DNA of 13,172 nt from an uncultured Actinomyces sp. (GCA_900556405.1 USPB01000031.1:1-13172); one strand, 5' to 3'; numbered from the stretch's first letter, positions 1 to 9,332 are shown. Made by a program: numbers and translations. Notes: generated by a model not told the origin, from the letters alone.

Positions 1-49
1 AACTCCTGGAACTGGGATTCGGTGGTTCGTCATGGATGATTCCTGGCGG

Positions 50-95
50 GTGAACCGCGGCGGACGGGTCGACGGGATGCGCACGGGCGGTTCAC
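50..95. repeat. 9-bp inverted repeat downstream of gap
   Basis: A perfect inverted repeat has arms GTGAACCGC at 50-58 and GCGGTTCAC at 87-95, separated by 28 bases. It lies beyond the gap terminator hairpin, in a stretch (1-98) where I see no convincing gene. It could be a second weak terminator stem, an operator for a gene beyond the left edge, or chance. The long spacer makes a stable RNA hairpin less likely than a protein-binding dyad. Confidence 0.35.
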
Positions 96-98
96 GAC

Positions 99-137
99 GG
101 GGCAGGGCGCGCCGGCCAAGCCGACGCGCCCTGCCCC
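99..137 (-). terminator. Hairpin terminator after gap
   Basis: Arms at 99-111 (GGGGCAGGGCGCG) and 125-137 (CGCGCCCTGCCCC) are exactly complementary over 13 bp. A further 3 bp (113-115 with 121-123) can form inside the loop after one mismatch. The hairpin starts 16 bases past the gap stop codon. No run of U follows in the minus-strand transcript, so it is not a textbook intrinsic terminator. GC-rich hairpins without U-tracts are common behind actinobacterial genes, and this is the most likely end of the gap message. Confidence 0.7.
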
Positions 138-153
138 ACGTGGTGATGATGGC

Positions 154-1158
<1,005 letters not shown>

Positions 1159-1174
1159 TATGTTCCTCCTGCTC

Positions 1175-1248
1175 GTGCCCCTCGCGGGACACGGTATTCG
1201 ATGCAACCGGGCGTGCGGGTTGCCAGCCCGGCCCGCAGATGTCTGCGG
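1175..1248 (-). promoter_or_regulatory. Structured 5' leader of gap
   Basis: The predicted gap leader is about 98 nt and can form three consecutive hairpins. In transcript order they are CCGCAG/CTGCGG with loop ACAT (1233-1248), CCGGGC/GCCCGG (arms 1226-1231 and 1207-1212), and a seven-pair stem (one G-U) closed by the GNRA-type loop GCGA (1175-1192). The last one ends five bases before the ribosome-binding site. I do not recognise a known riboswitch. The structure could influence mRNA stability or translation of a highly expressed gene, or simply reflect high GC. Confidence 0.35.
1233..1248. promoter_or_regulatory. Possible operator dyad just downstream of gap promoter
   Basis: The sequence CCGCAGA-TG-TCTGCGG is a 7+7 bp perfect inverted repeat with a 2-bp centre. 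It begins about eight bases past the predicted transcription start. That size and position fit a repressor operator as well as they fit an RNA hairpin. I cannot match it to a named regulator. Confidence 0.3.
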
Positions 1249-1262
1249 TTCCAGCAGCTCCT

Positions 1263-1291
1263 AATCTACACCCCGTAGCGGACTCTGTCAC
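1263..1291 (-). promoter_or_regulatory. Predicted sigma-70-type promoter of gap
   Basis: On the minus strand, GTGACA (1286-1291, five of six matches to TTGACA) and TAGATT (1263-1268, TANNNT type) are separated by exactly 17 bp. An AT-rich stretch at about 1292-1312, unusual in this GC-rich DNA, sits directly upstream and could act as an UP-like element. Transcription would start near 1256. I see no clear terminator between whiA and this promoter, so read-through from whiA is also possible. Confidence 0.55.
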
Positions 1292-1363
1292 AATCCAATT
1301 AGAAAATCTGTACGTGGGGTAATTCTCGTTCAGATCGGGAAGAAGCGACAGGAATCAGGGACC

Positions 1364-2347
1364 TCAGTCCTCTTCAAGCATGTCGAGGGTGAGCGCCGAT
1401 TCCGTGTCCGGAATACCTCGTTCGTGTGCGACCTTGTCGGCAAGGGCCAGGAGTCGGCGGATGCGTCCAGCAACGGCATCCTTGGTGAGCGGCGGATTCG
1501 TGTGCTTGCCGAGCTCTTCGAGGGACGCCTGCTTGTACTTCAGCCGCAGGGTTCCTGCCTCGAGGAGGTGGGCAGGCACGTCGTCACCGAGAATCTCGAA
1601 GGCACGCTCAACGCGCGCACCGGCGGCGACGGCTGCACGGGCGGAACGGCGCAGATTCGCGTCGTCAAAGTTAGCCAGCCGGTTGGCGCTGCCCCGCGCC
1701 TCGCGGCGTTCCCGTCGCTCCTGCCAGGCCTCAAACGTCTGGGGGGCGCCCATCGCAGCAATCAGTGTGCCAATCGCGTCAGAGTCACGCACGGACACTC
1801 GGTCGGTGCCGCGCACCTCCTTGGAACGCGCGACCGCGCCCAGCTTGCGCGCACAGCCCACCATCGCGAGAGCCACCTCTGGGCCCGGGCACGTAATTTC
1901 CAACGACGAGGATCGACCGGGCTCCATGAGTGAACCGCGCGCAAGGAAAGCACCTCGCCAAATCGCCGCGGCCTCTGCGGTACCCGAGGCGACCAGAACG
2001 GGTGGCAGGCCTCGCACTGGACGACGCAGTGAATCGACGAGACCAGTCAACCGAGCCAGCTCGTCGGCCTTATGAACGACGCGCACAACGTAGCGCTTGC
2101 CGCGTCGCAGAGACGATCCGGACACCACGACGACGGAGGACTCGGCGTTGTACAGCGCCTGCAGATAGGTGCGCAGGCGTCGCGCGGCGACGGGTGAGTC
2201 GAGCTCGGCCTCGACGAGGATACGACCGCCCACGAGGTGCAGGCCACCCGCAAAACGCAGTGTCGCGCTCACCTCGGCGGCCACCTCGGACGGCGTCGTG
2301 ATGACGGCGCGTGCCAGCTCGTCCTTCATGTCAGATGTCAGAGACAC
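1364..2347 (-). CDS. whiA: WhiA-family DNA-binding regulator
   Basis: WhiA proteins combine a degenerate LAGLIDADG homing-endonuclease-like region with a C-terminal helix-turn-helix. In Streptomyces WhiA works with WhiB to activate sporulation-septation genes; in non-sporulating bacteria it is linked to division and metabolism. Here the product is 327 aa, the usual length. Residues 131-140 carry a LAGLIDADG-like segment, residues 221-235 match the family signature (ANRLANFDDANLRRS), and residues 275-304 form the predicted helix-turn-helix. The GTG start at 2347 is chosen because GAGGAAG lies five bases upstream and the product then begins SLTSDMKDELAR as in relatives; a longer upstream frame exists but is not conserved. 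It follows yvcK after 46 bp and is the last gene of the uvrC-whiA unit. Confidence 0.95.
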   Translation of the reverse strand: MSLTSDMKDELARAVITTPSEVAAEVSATLRFAGGLHLVGGRILVEAELDSPVAARRLRTYLQALYNAESSVVVVSGSSLRRGKRYVVRVVHKADELARLTGLVDSLRRPVRGLPPVLVASGTAEAAAIWRGAFLARGSLMEPGRSSSLEITCPGPEVALAMVGCARKLGAVARSKEVRGTDRVSVRDSDAIGTLIAAMGAPQTFEAWQERRERREARGSANRLANFDDANLRRSARAAVAAGARVERAFEILGDDVPAHLLEAGTLRLKYKQASLEELGKHTNPPLTKDAVAGRIRRLLALADKVAHERGIPDTESALTLDMLEED

Positions 2348-2393
2348 GGATTCTTCCTCGGGTGTGATGTCGTTTGTCAACAGGCAACAGGTT

Positions 2394-3398
2394 CTAAGGT
2401 AACCACGTTTCGGGCTGTCCGACCTCACCAAGGAAGCCGTCGAATGCGTCACGCAGGGCCGCGGCGAGGCGCAACGGGTCGTGATGCGGGGCGCCGTCTC
2501 CCGTACGGACCTGGCGCAAAAGAACGCGCGCGCCGAGCTCCTCGGCTGCAACGATGAGCTCGTCAATGTCATCGCAGGCCGTGGGGTCTGCCACAACGAC
2601 GTCAAGCTTGAGCATGGGCGCGTACTCGCGCAGAACACGCACGTGATCGGCGGTTGACATGAGGTCGGTTTCGCCGCGCTGGCGTGCCAGGTTGAGCACG
2701 AGCGCGCGGTGCGCGTCCGTCGTCGCGAGAGCACGGTTGATGTCGGGGACCAGCAGGTGCGGAATAACCGACGTGTACCAGGAGCCGGGACCCAGCACGA
2801 CCCAGTCGGCCTCGGAGATGGCGTCGGTGACCGCTGAGGGGACCTCGGGGGCTTCAGGCGTGATGCGCACGTGCTCGACGGTGCCGGGAGCGACGGCGAC
2901 CTTCGATTGACCGGACACGACGTAGCGGCGTCCCCCGTCGTTCATGTCCGCCTCGATGTCAATGGGCGTCGTCGACATGGGCAGGACTCGGCCCTGCGCG
3001 CCAAGGAGACGGCCGACCCAGTCGAGGCCCTCAACCGGATCGTCCAGGAGCTGCCACAAGCCAGAAATCAGCAGGTTGCCGAGCGCATGGCCGTTGAGAG
3101 GTCCGCTCGTATCCAGGCGCAGCTGCATGACGTCACGCCACGTCAGACCCCACTCGGACTCCTCGCACAGAGATGCAAGGGCCATTCGAAGGTCGCCGGG
3201 AGGCAGGATCGGCATCTCCTGGCGCAGACGGCCGGAGCTGCCACCGTCATCGGCGACGGTCACGATTGCCGTGAGCGCTCGGGTGATGTGGCGCAGCGCG
3301 CGTAGGGTGGCGGACAGGCCGTGTCCGCCGCCAAGGGCGACGATGTTCTGGCCGGATTCTCCACGTTGAACCCAGCCGGCTGCATCAAGATAGGGCAT
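2394..3398 (-). CDS. yvcK: YvcK/CofD-like sugar-nucleotide-binding factor
   Basis: YvcK-family proteins bind UDP-sugars such as UDP-GlcNAc and are needed for growth on gluconeogenic carbon sources and for normal cell shape or envelope synthesis in Bacillus, Listeria and mycobacteria (CuvA). The fold is related to the CofD transferases. The 334-aa product has the nucleotide-binding loop ALGGGHGLSATLRAL (residues 21-35), then VTVADDGGSSGRLR and PPGDLRMAL, all family hallmarks. The start at 3398 shares one base with the rapZ stop (TAATG), so translation is probably coupled to rapZ. The first 18 residues are variable. The stop at 2394-2396 leaves 46 bp before whiA. This rapZ-yvcK-whiA order is conserved across Gram-positive bacteria. 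Confidence 0.95.
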   Translation of the reverse strand: MPYLDAAGWVQRGESGQNIVALGGGHGLSATLRALRHITRALTAIVTVADDGGSSGRLRQEMPILPPGDLRMALASLCEESEWGLTWRDVMQLRLDTSGPLNGHALGNLLISGLWQLLDDPVEGLDWVGRLLGAQGRVLPMSTTPIDIEADMNDGGRRYVVSGQSKVAVAPGTVEHVRITPEAPEVPSAVTDAISEADWVVLGPGSWYTSVIPHLLVPDINRALATTDAHRALVLNLARQRGETDLMSTADHVRVLREYAPMLKLDVVVADPTACDDIDELIVAAEELGARVLLRQVRTGDGAPHHDPLRLAAALRDAFDGFLGEVGQPETWLP

Positions 3399-4393
3399 TA
3401 GTCTCTCCCAATGTCACGGTGCATCACGCGAACCGTGTATCCGTGTGTACGCAGGCGCTTGGCGATCGCCTCGGAGCAAGCAACAGAGCGGTGCTTTCCG
3501 CCCGTGCATCCGACTGCGATCGTGACGAATGGCTTCAATTCTGCCAGATACCCGCTCAGCATGGGGGCCAGTAGGTCGGCATATCCGAGAGCAAAATCGC
3601 GCGCACCCGGCTGGGAGAGCACGTAGTCGGCGACGGCCTGGTCCCTGCCCGTGAGGTGACGCAGCTCGTCGACCCAGTACGGGTTCTTGAGAAAACGCAC
3701 GTCAACGACGTGATCGGCGTCGAGTGGGAGGCCGTGCTTGAAACCGAACGACTCGACGGTCACCTGCAGGGGACGCTCCTCCCCCGCCACGATGTCGCGG
3801 ATGCGCCGGGTCAGATCGTGGACACTCATGGTGGAGGTGTCGATGACTTCGTCGGCGGCGCGGCGCAGTGGCGCGAGGAGACGCATTTCGGCCTTGATAC
3901 CGTCCATGAGCGTGCCTGCGCCCTGGAGGGGATGGGGACGACGGTTGGATTCGTAGCGGCGCACGAGGGTCTGGGGGCTGGCCTCGAGGAAGATAATGCG
4001 GTAGGCGATGCCCGCGCCCTTGAGCTGCTCGAGTGTGGCGTCCAGTGTGCGGAAGAAGGTGCGCGAGCGAACGTCTACGCCGACCGCCAGGCGGTGCACG
4101 CCGGCCGCGGGGTCATTCGACATCATGCCGACGAGAGCGGGCAGCATGGTCGGCGGCAGGTTGTCGACGACGTACCAGTCCAGGTCCTCAAGCGCGCGAG
4201 CGGCACCGGTTCGGCCCGCTCCCGAGTAGCCGGTGATGATAAGGACTTCGTTCGAGGCGCGCGGCTCGTACTTCACCCGCATCATGTCGCGCACGGCGAT
4301 GCCCTCGGGAACCGTGGGAGGGTTCTCCTCGTTCATCGACGAGGCCTGGGCTTGGCGTTCATCAAGGTCGTCCGTGGGTGTGTGGTCGGGCAT
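3398..4393 (-). CDS. rapZ: RapZ/YvcJ-family P-loop nucleotide-binding protein
   Basis: E. coli RapZ guides RNase E to the small RNA GlmZ to control glucosamine-6-phosphate synthase. The Gram-positive homologue YvcJ hydrolyses nucleotides, and its target in Actinobacteria is unclear. The 331-aa product has a Walker A loop GYSGAGRTG (55-63) with Arg61 where Lys is canonical, which I recall as common in actinobacterial members. It also has LEDLDWYVVDNLPP (68-81), DVRFLKNPYWVDELR, and the C-terminal signature GCTGGKHRSV (295-304). The ATG at 4393 is supported by AGGAGG five bases upstream. This gives an acidic, probably disordered N-terminal extension of about 45 residues beyond the roughly 285-residue core. 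A second ATG at 4336 (residue 20) has a weaker ribosome-binding site. It follows purT after 43 bp and overlaps yvcK by one base. Confidence 0.94.
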   Translation of the reverse strand: MPDHTPTDDLDERQAQASSMNEENPPTVPEGIAVRDMMRVKYEPRASNEVLIITGYSGAGRTGAARALEDLDWYVVDNLPPTMLPALVGMMSNDPAAGVHRLAVGVDVRSRTFFRTLDATLEQLKGAGIAYRIIFLEASPQTLVRRYESNRRPHPLQGAGTLMDGIKAEMRLLAPLRRAADEVIDTSTMSVHDLTRRIRDIVAGEERPLQVTVESFGFKHGLPLDADHVVDVRFLKNPYWVDELRHLTGRDQAVADYVLSQPGARDFALGYADLLAPMLSGYLAELKPFVTIAVGCTGGKHRSVACSEAIAKRLRTHGYTVRVMHRDIGRD

Positions 4394-4436
4394 GGCGTCC
4401 TCCTGACGGGTGGGCTGGGCTGGTGGGTGGGAGCGG

Positions 4437-5660
4437 TTACGCGCAAGGCGCGGGGGCCTCGTCGATGGAGATGCCTGCGGCGGCACGTCTGGCGATGACT
4501 CGTGCTTCCTTCGGCGTGCTTGCGGTGGCGGCGACCACGCCGACGCGCCTGCCGGCGCGGCTGATCGGCTTGCCGAAGATGCGTACGATATCGGCGGTGG
4601 CCAGGGCGTCGGCCACGCCGTTGTAGACGGGGACGTCGATGGCGCCGGTTGACTTGACGACGGCAGAGGCACCGGGCGTGGACTGCGTCGTCGAGACGGG
4701 CAGGCCCAGGATGGCACGCGCGTGCAGTTCAAACTCGGACTGTGCTTGCGTCACCATCGTCACCATGCCGGTGTCATGGGGTCGGGGCGAGAGCTCGGAG
4801 AACCAGACCTCATCGCCACGCACGAAGAACTCGACGCCGAAGATGCCCAGGCACGGGCCTTTTCCGGACTCAGCAAGAGCATCGGTGACAGCCTTGGCCA
4901 TCGAACGGGCTGCGTCGTGGGCTGCCTCGCTCATGGCCATGGGTTGCCATGATTCGACGTAGTCACCGCCCTCCTGGCGGTGTCCGATGGGCGTGCAGAA
5001 GCTGGTCGTCACCGTGCCCGATGCGGCGTCCCAGGAGCGCACGGTGAGCAGCGTGATCTCGTAGTCGAAGTCGACGCCTTCTTCGACGATGACGACGCCG
5101 GTCGTCGCGCGGGCATCTTCTTCTGCGTGGGCCCAGGCGGAGGCAGCTTGCTCGGGGCCGGTCACGCGGGACTGACCGTGCCCTGAGGAGGACATCGTCG
5201 GCTTGACGAAGGCGGGGTATCCGACCTCGTCGAGAGCGGTCGCCAGCTCGGCCTCGCTGCGTGCGAATCGGAATGCGGAGGTGCGCACGCCGGGCAGGGA
5301 TGCAGCGAGCGTGCGGATGCGCTGGCGGTCCATCGTGGCCTGGACGGCGAAAGCGTTGGGAACGACGCGCACGCCGCGATCCTCACACGCGCTCAGTTCG
5401 TTCGTCGCGATGGCCTCGACTTCGGGAACGATGAGGTCGACATCGACGCCGTTGAGCACGTCACGCAAGGCCTCGGGGTCACTCATATCGACAACACGAG
5501 ACTCGTCCGCGACCTGCATGGCGGGGGCATTCGGGTAGGAGTCACATGCGATGACGGTGCATCCGTAGCGCTTCAGAGCGATCGTCACTTCCTTACCGAG
5601 TTCGCCCGATCCAAGCAGCAGCACGCGCGCCGGCAGCGGCACGGGAAGCGTCAATGTCAT
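4437..5660 (-). CDS. purT: Formate-dependent GAR transformylase PurT
   Basis: PurT is an ATP-grasp enzyme that makes formyl-glycinamide ribonucleotide from GAR, formate and ATP via formyl phosphate. It is an alternative to the folate-dependent PurN in purine synthesis. The 407-aa product is close to the E. coli enzyme (392 aa). It shows GSGELG (17-22), the substrate-binding EVEAIATNEL (80-89), the ATP-grasp loop MSSSGHGQS (156-164), GHRQEGGDYVESWQP (226-240), and the metal and ATP-binding ELSPRPHDTGMV (289-300). His161 replaces the Lys seen in E. coli (SSGKGQ). The related ATP-grasp enzyme PurK is excluded by the EVEAIAT and GHRQEGGDY motifs. The start overlaps the uvrC stop as ATGA, with a purine-rich GGAGG site upstream, so it is translationally coupled to uvrC. 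I do not know this position, between uvrC and rapZ, as a conserved arrangement. Confidence 0.95.
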   Translation of the reverse strand: MTLTLPVPLPARVLLLGSGELGKEVTIALKRYGCTVIACDSYPNAPAMQVADESRVVDMSDPEALRDVLNGVDVDLIVPEVEAIATNELSACEDRGVRVVPNAFAVQATMDRQRIRTLAASLPGVRTSAFRFARSEAELATALDEVGYPAFVKPTMSSSGHGQSRVTGPEQAASAWAHAEEDARATTGVVIVEEGVDFDYEITLLTVRSWDAASGTVTTSFCTPIGHRQEGGDYVESWQPMAMSEAAHDAARSMAKAVTDALAESGKGPCLGIFGVEFFVRGDEVWFSELSPRPHDTGMVTMVTQAQSEFELHARAILGLPVSTTQSTPGASAVVKSTGAIDVPVYNGVADALATADIVRIFGKPISRAGRRVGVVAATASTPKEARVIARRAAAGISIDEAPAPCA

Positions 5661-7672
5661 GGTGTGTCCTCCCTCGACGATGTCGCAAGCCTATCGCGAA
5701 TCGTGCGCGCGAGACCGAGTCCCACGCCCTTGACCTCGGCAATGTCCTCCACGGATGCCTCACGGATCCGCTTAACGGAGCCGAAATGTTTCAGGAGCGC
5801 GGCCTGACGGGCAGGTCCAAGCCCTGGGACGGAATCGAGGACCGAGCGACGCTGAGCCTTCGAACGGCGCTTGCGGTGCTTCGTGATCGCGAAGCGGTGG
5901 GACTCGTCGCGCAGGTACTGCAGAAGGTAGAGAGCCTCCGACGTGCGCGGCAGGATGAGAGGAAACTCGTCACCTGGGATCCATACCTCCTCCAGGCGCT
6001 TTGCCAACCCGACGACGGGCACGTCCGCACCCACAGCGTCCAGAGCGGCTCGCGCGGCATTCACCTGCGGGAGGCCACCATCCACGACGACCAGATCGGG
6101 GCGGTAGGAGAAACGCTTCGGGCGCCCCGTCGTCGCGTCGATGGGACCGGACGCATAGGCGACGCCGTCCTCGTCTTCTCCTTCGACGCCCGCTTCCTCG
6201 GCCAGCAGTCGCGAAAAGCGTCGGGTGAGGACTTCGTTCATCGCACTCGTATCATCTGGCGTACCATGTCCGTCCTCGCCGCGGATGTTGTAGGTGCGGT
6301 AGGCGTCTTTGCGAGGCATGCCGTCCTCGAAAACCACCATCGACGCGACCTGGTTCTCACCACCCGTGTGCGACACGTCGTAGCACTCGATGCGCAGAGG
6401 TGCCGCCGGCAGATCAAGGTTCTCGGCGAGCTGCTCGAGCGCCTTCGAGCGCGCCGTAATGTCGCCCGCCCGCTTCGTGCGGTGCAGAGCCAGGGCCTGC
6501 CGGGCATTCTCGGTCACCGTCTCCATGAGCTGAGCCTTCGGACCGCGCTTGGGAACGTGCACGGACACGGACGCGCCGCGCACCTCCCGCAGCCAGCGCG
6601 CGATCGTCTCCTTCTCCTCGGGCTCGACGGAAACGAGCACCTCGCGCGGGATCGCCGATGTGGGCGTGTGCGCGACATCGTCCACGCTCACAGCCGCCAC
6701 CTTTTCCGCTGTGCCAGCCCCGGCCTCGTTCGGCGAGGCCGAGGAATACACCTGCTCAAGGAGCCGGGACATCAGGGCGGCATCGTCCGCGCCGTCGACG
6801 CGCTCGATGACCCATCCGCGGGTTCCTCGGATGCGCCCACCACGCACGTGGAAGACGTGTACCGCCGCGTCCAGGTCATCGCTGACGAGAGAGAACACGT
6901 CCGCGTCCGAGCCATCGTCCAGCACGACCGCGTTGCGCTCCAGCACCGTACGCAAAGCCATGATATCGTCGCGCAGCTTCGCCGCACGCTCGAAGTTCAG
7001 CTCCGCCGACGCCTGACGCATCTGCTCCTCCAGGTCGCGGATGACTGGCCCCGTACGCCCCTCCATGAACTGACACAGGCCCTGCGCAAGCTCGCGATGC
7101 TCCTCCATCGAAATGCGCCCCACACACGGCGCCGCACACTTGTCGATGTAGCCGAGCAGGCACGGACGTCCCTGTGCCTTCGCCCGCTGGAACACGCCCG
7201 CCGAGCATGATCGCATGGGGAACACTCGCAGGAGCTGATCGATCGTTTCGCGAATCGCCCACACCTGCGTGTACGGGCCGAAGTAGCGCGACCCCGCCCG
7301 CTTGCGCTCGCGCGTCACCTGCACGCGAGGGAAGCGCTCCCCCATCGACACCGCCAGGTAGGGGTAGGACTTGTCGTCCTTAAACATGACGTTGAAGCGC
7401 GGATTGAATTCCTTAATCCACGTGAACTCCAGGGTGAGAGCCTCGACCTCGGACCGCACGACGGTCCATTGCACGGCGCTCGCGGTCGTCACCATCTGCT
7501 GGGTGCGCGGGTGCAGGTTCGCCAGGTCCTGGAAGTAGTTGGTGAGGCGATTGCGCAGGTTTTTGGCCTTGCCGACGTAGATGACGCGGCCCTGCGGGTC
7601 TGAGAATCGGTAGACGCCCGGCGATGTCGGGATGTCTCCCGTGCGGGGTCGGTACGTCGAAGGATCTGCCAC
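5657..7672 (-). CDS. uvrC: UvrC, excinuclease ABC subunit C
   Basis: UvrC makes both incisions in nucleotide excision repair after UvrA and UvrB have marked the lesion. The 671-aa product has every expected part. The GIY-YIG nuclease comes first (GVY 19-21, YVG 32-34; 3' incision). Next are four cysteines (156, 171, 179, 183) in the position of the iron-sulfur cluster reported for UvrC, and a UVR domain for UvrB contact (about 210-245). The RNase H-like nuclease follows (Asp432 in YDVSH, Asp531 in VVDGG, His592 in DESHRF; 5' incision), then two helix-hairpin-helix motifs (about 614-632 and 648-658). The GTG at 7672 is preferred because it gives the usual actinobacterial opening ADPSTYRP. The only purine-rich site, GGGAG, is just one base before it, so initiation may be leaderless or weak. 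It is the first gene of the unit and overlaps purT by 4 bp. Confidence 0.95.
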   Translation of the reverse strand: MADPSTYRPRTGDIPTSPGVYRFSDPQGRVIYVGKAKNLRNRLTNYFQDLANLHPRTQQMVTTASAVQWTVVRSEVEALTLEFTWIKEFNPRFNVMFKDDKSYPYLAVSMGERFPRVQVTRERKRAGSRYFGPYTQVWAIRETIDQLLRVFPMRSCSAGVFQRAKAQGRPCLLGYIDKCAAPCVGRISMEEHRELAQGLCQFMEGRTGPVIRDLEEQMRQASAELNFERAAKLRDDIMALRTVLERNAVVLDDGSDADVFSLVSDDLDAAVHVFHVRGGRIRGTRGWVIERVDGADDAALMSRLLEQVYSSASPNEAGAGTAEKVAAVSVDDVAHTPTSAIPREVLVSVEPEEKETIARWLREVRGASVSVHVPKRGPKAQLMETVTENARQALALHRTKRAGDITARSKALEQLAENLDLPAAPLRIECYDVSHTGGENQVASMVVFEDGMPRKDAYRTYNIRGEDGHGTPDDTSAMNEVLTRRFSRLLAEEAGVEGEDEDGVAYASGPIDATTGRPKRFSYRPDLVVVDGGLPQVNAARAALDAVGADVPVVGLAKRLEEVWIPGDEFPLILPRTSEALYLLQYLRDESHRFAITKHRKRRSKAQRRSVLDSVPGLGPARQAALLKHFGSVKRIREASVEDIAEVKGVGLGLARTIRDRLATSSREDTP

Positions 7673-7710
7673 GCTCCCAGGGTACGAGGCCGTGGCTGGG
7701 AGCGCCCAGC
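7672..7710 (-). promoter_or_regulatory. Mutually exclusive hairpins over the uvrC start
   Basis: Three complementary segments lie in the uvrC leader. In transcript order they are A = GCTGGG (7710-7705), B = CGCTCCCAGC (7704-7695) and C = CTGGGAGCG (7680-7672). B pairs perfectly with C over 9 bp with a 15-nt loop, burying the GGGAG sequence and the first base of the GTG start. B can instead pair with A over 6 bp with a 4-nt loop, leaving the start open. The pairing is exact; a regulatory role is inference. The transcription start is unknown, and a leaderless message would lack the structure. Confidence 0.35.
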
Positions 7711-7735
7711 ACCCACCTCGGGCGTGCTCTATGTC

Positions 7736-7758
7736 ATGAAACATTTGAATGATGAAAC
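7736..7758. repeat. Direct repeat ATGAAAC in the uvrC-glnA control region
   Basis: ATGAAAC occurs at 7736-7742 and 7752-7758, start to start 16 bp, in a locally AT-rich island of the 186-bp divergent uvrC-glnA region. GAAAC recalls one half-site of the actinobacterial nitrogen regulator GlnR, but the GTnAC partner half-sites and 11-bp phasing of a GlnR box are absent. The repeats would sit about 41-63 bp upstream of a glnA transcript started from TATACT (7787-7792), a typical activator position. The regulator is unknown. Confidence 0.3.
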
Positions 7759-7786
7759 CAATACGCGCGGGCGGCACCTGTGGGCA

Positions 7787-7836
7787 TATACTGGCCTTGG
7801 CCACGAATTGACCGATTCTTGACCTTCGAGTACAGC
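7787..7836 (+). promoter_or_regulatory. Candidate glnA promoters (two alternatives)
   Basis: Two partial promoters are visible upstream of glnA. TATACT at 7787-7792 is a good -10 element but has no recognisable -35 at 16-18 bp, as expected for an activator-dependent promoter. TTGACC at 7808-7813 is a good -35 element, with TACAGC 17 bp further at 7831-7836 as a weak -10. TTGACC is repeated at 7819-7824. I cannot decide between them from sequence. The first would give a leader of about 60 nt, the second one of about 16 nt. Confidence 0.35.
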
Positions 7837-7858
7837 TCTCCCACAAAGAAGGACGTTC

Positions 7859-9283
<1,425 letters not shown>

Positions 9284-9298
9284 TCTAATCGTCACTCA

Positions 9299-9332
9299 GC
9301 GGCCCCCACCCCGATTAAGGGGCGGGGGCCGC
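9299..9332 (+). terminator. Hairpin terminator after glnA
   Basis: GCGGCCCCC (9299-9307) pairs with GGGGGCCGC (9324-9332). After one A/C mismatch, CCCC (9309-9312) pairs with GGGG (9319-9322) around the loop GATTAA, giving 13 pairs in all. It starts 16 bases after the glnA stop. The downstream bases are not T-rich, so it is a strong hairpin without a U-tract. It separates glnA from the acyl-CoA ligase genes; no good promoter for the latter is obvious in the remaining 66 bases (TAGACT at 9344-9349 is a bare -10 candidate). Confidence 0.75.

Noticed and set aside
1..33. Minus-strand ATG at 33 opening a frame MTNHRIPVPGV that runs off the left edge, with a weak AGGAA upstream.
   Set aside because: Only 11 codons are visible and the peptide matches no family I recognise; it could be a real gene start but cannot be supported here.
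2361..2380. Perfect TTGACA (minus strand, 2375-2380) between yvcK and whiA as a whiA promoter.
   Set aside because: No acceptable -10 hexamer lies 16-19 bp downstream; that spacing lands on the whiA ribosome-binding site.
4437..5660. Identification as PurK (another ATP-grasp purine enzyme).
   Set aside because: EVEAIAT, MSSSG-GQ, GHRQEGGDY and SPRPHDTGMV are the PurT pattern, and the alignment recalled with E. coli PurT is collinear end to end.
5654..7210. Plus-strand open frame of over 500 codons opposite uvrC.
   Set aside because: It is rich in Arg and His and low in complexity, has no recognisable motif, and lies wholly opposite conserved uvrC domains.
7673..7744. Upstream ATG at 7744 as the uvrC start, adding 24 residues.
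   Set aside because: No ribosome-binding site precedes it and the added residues are not typical of UvrC; the GTG at 7672 gives the usual family opening.
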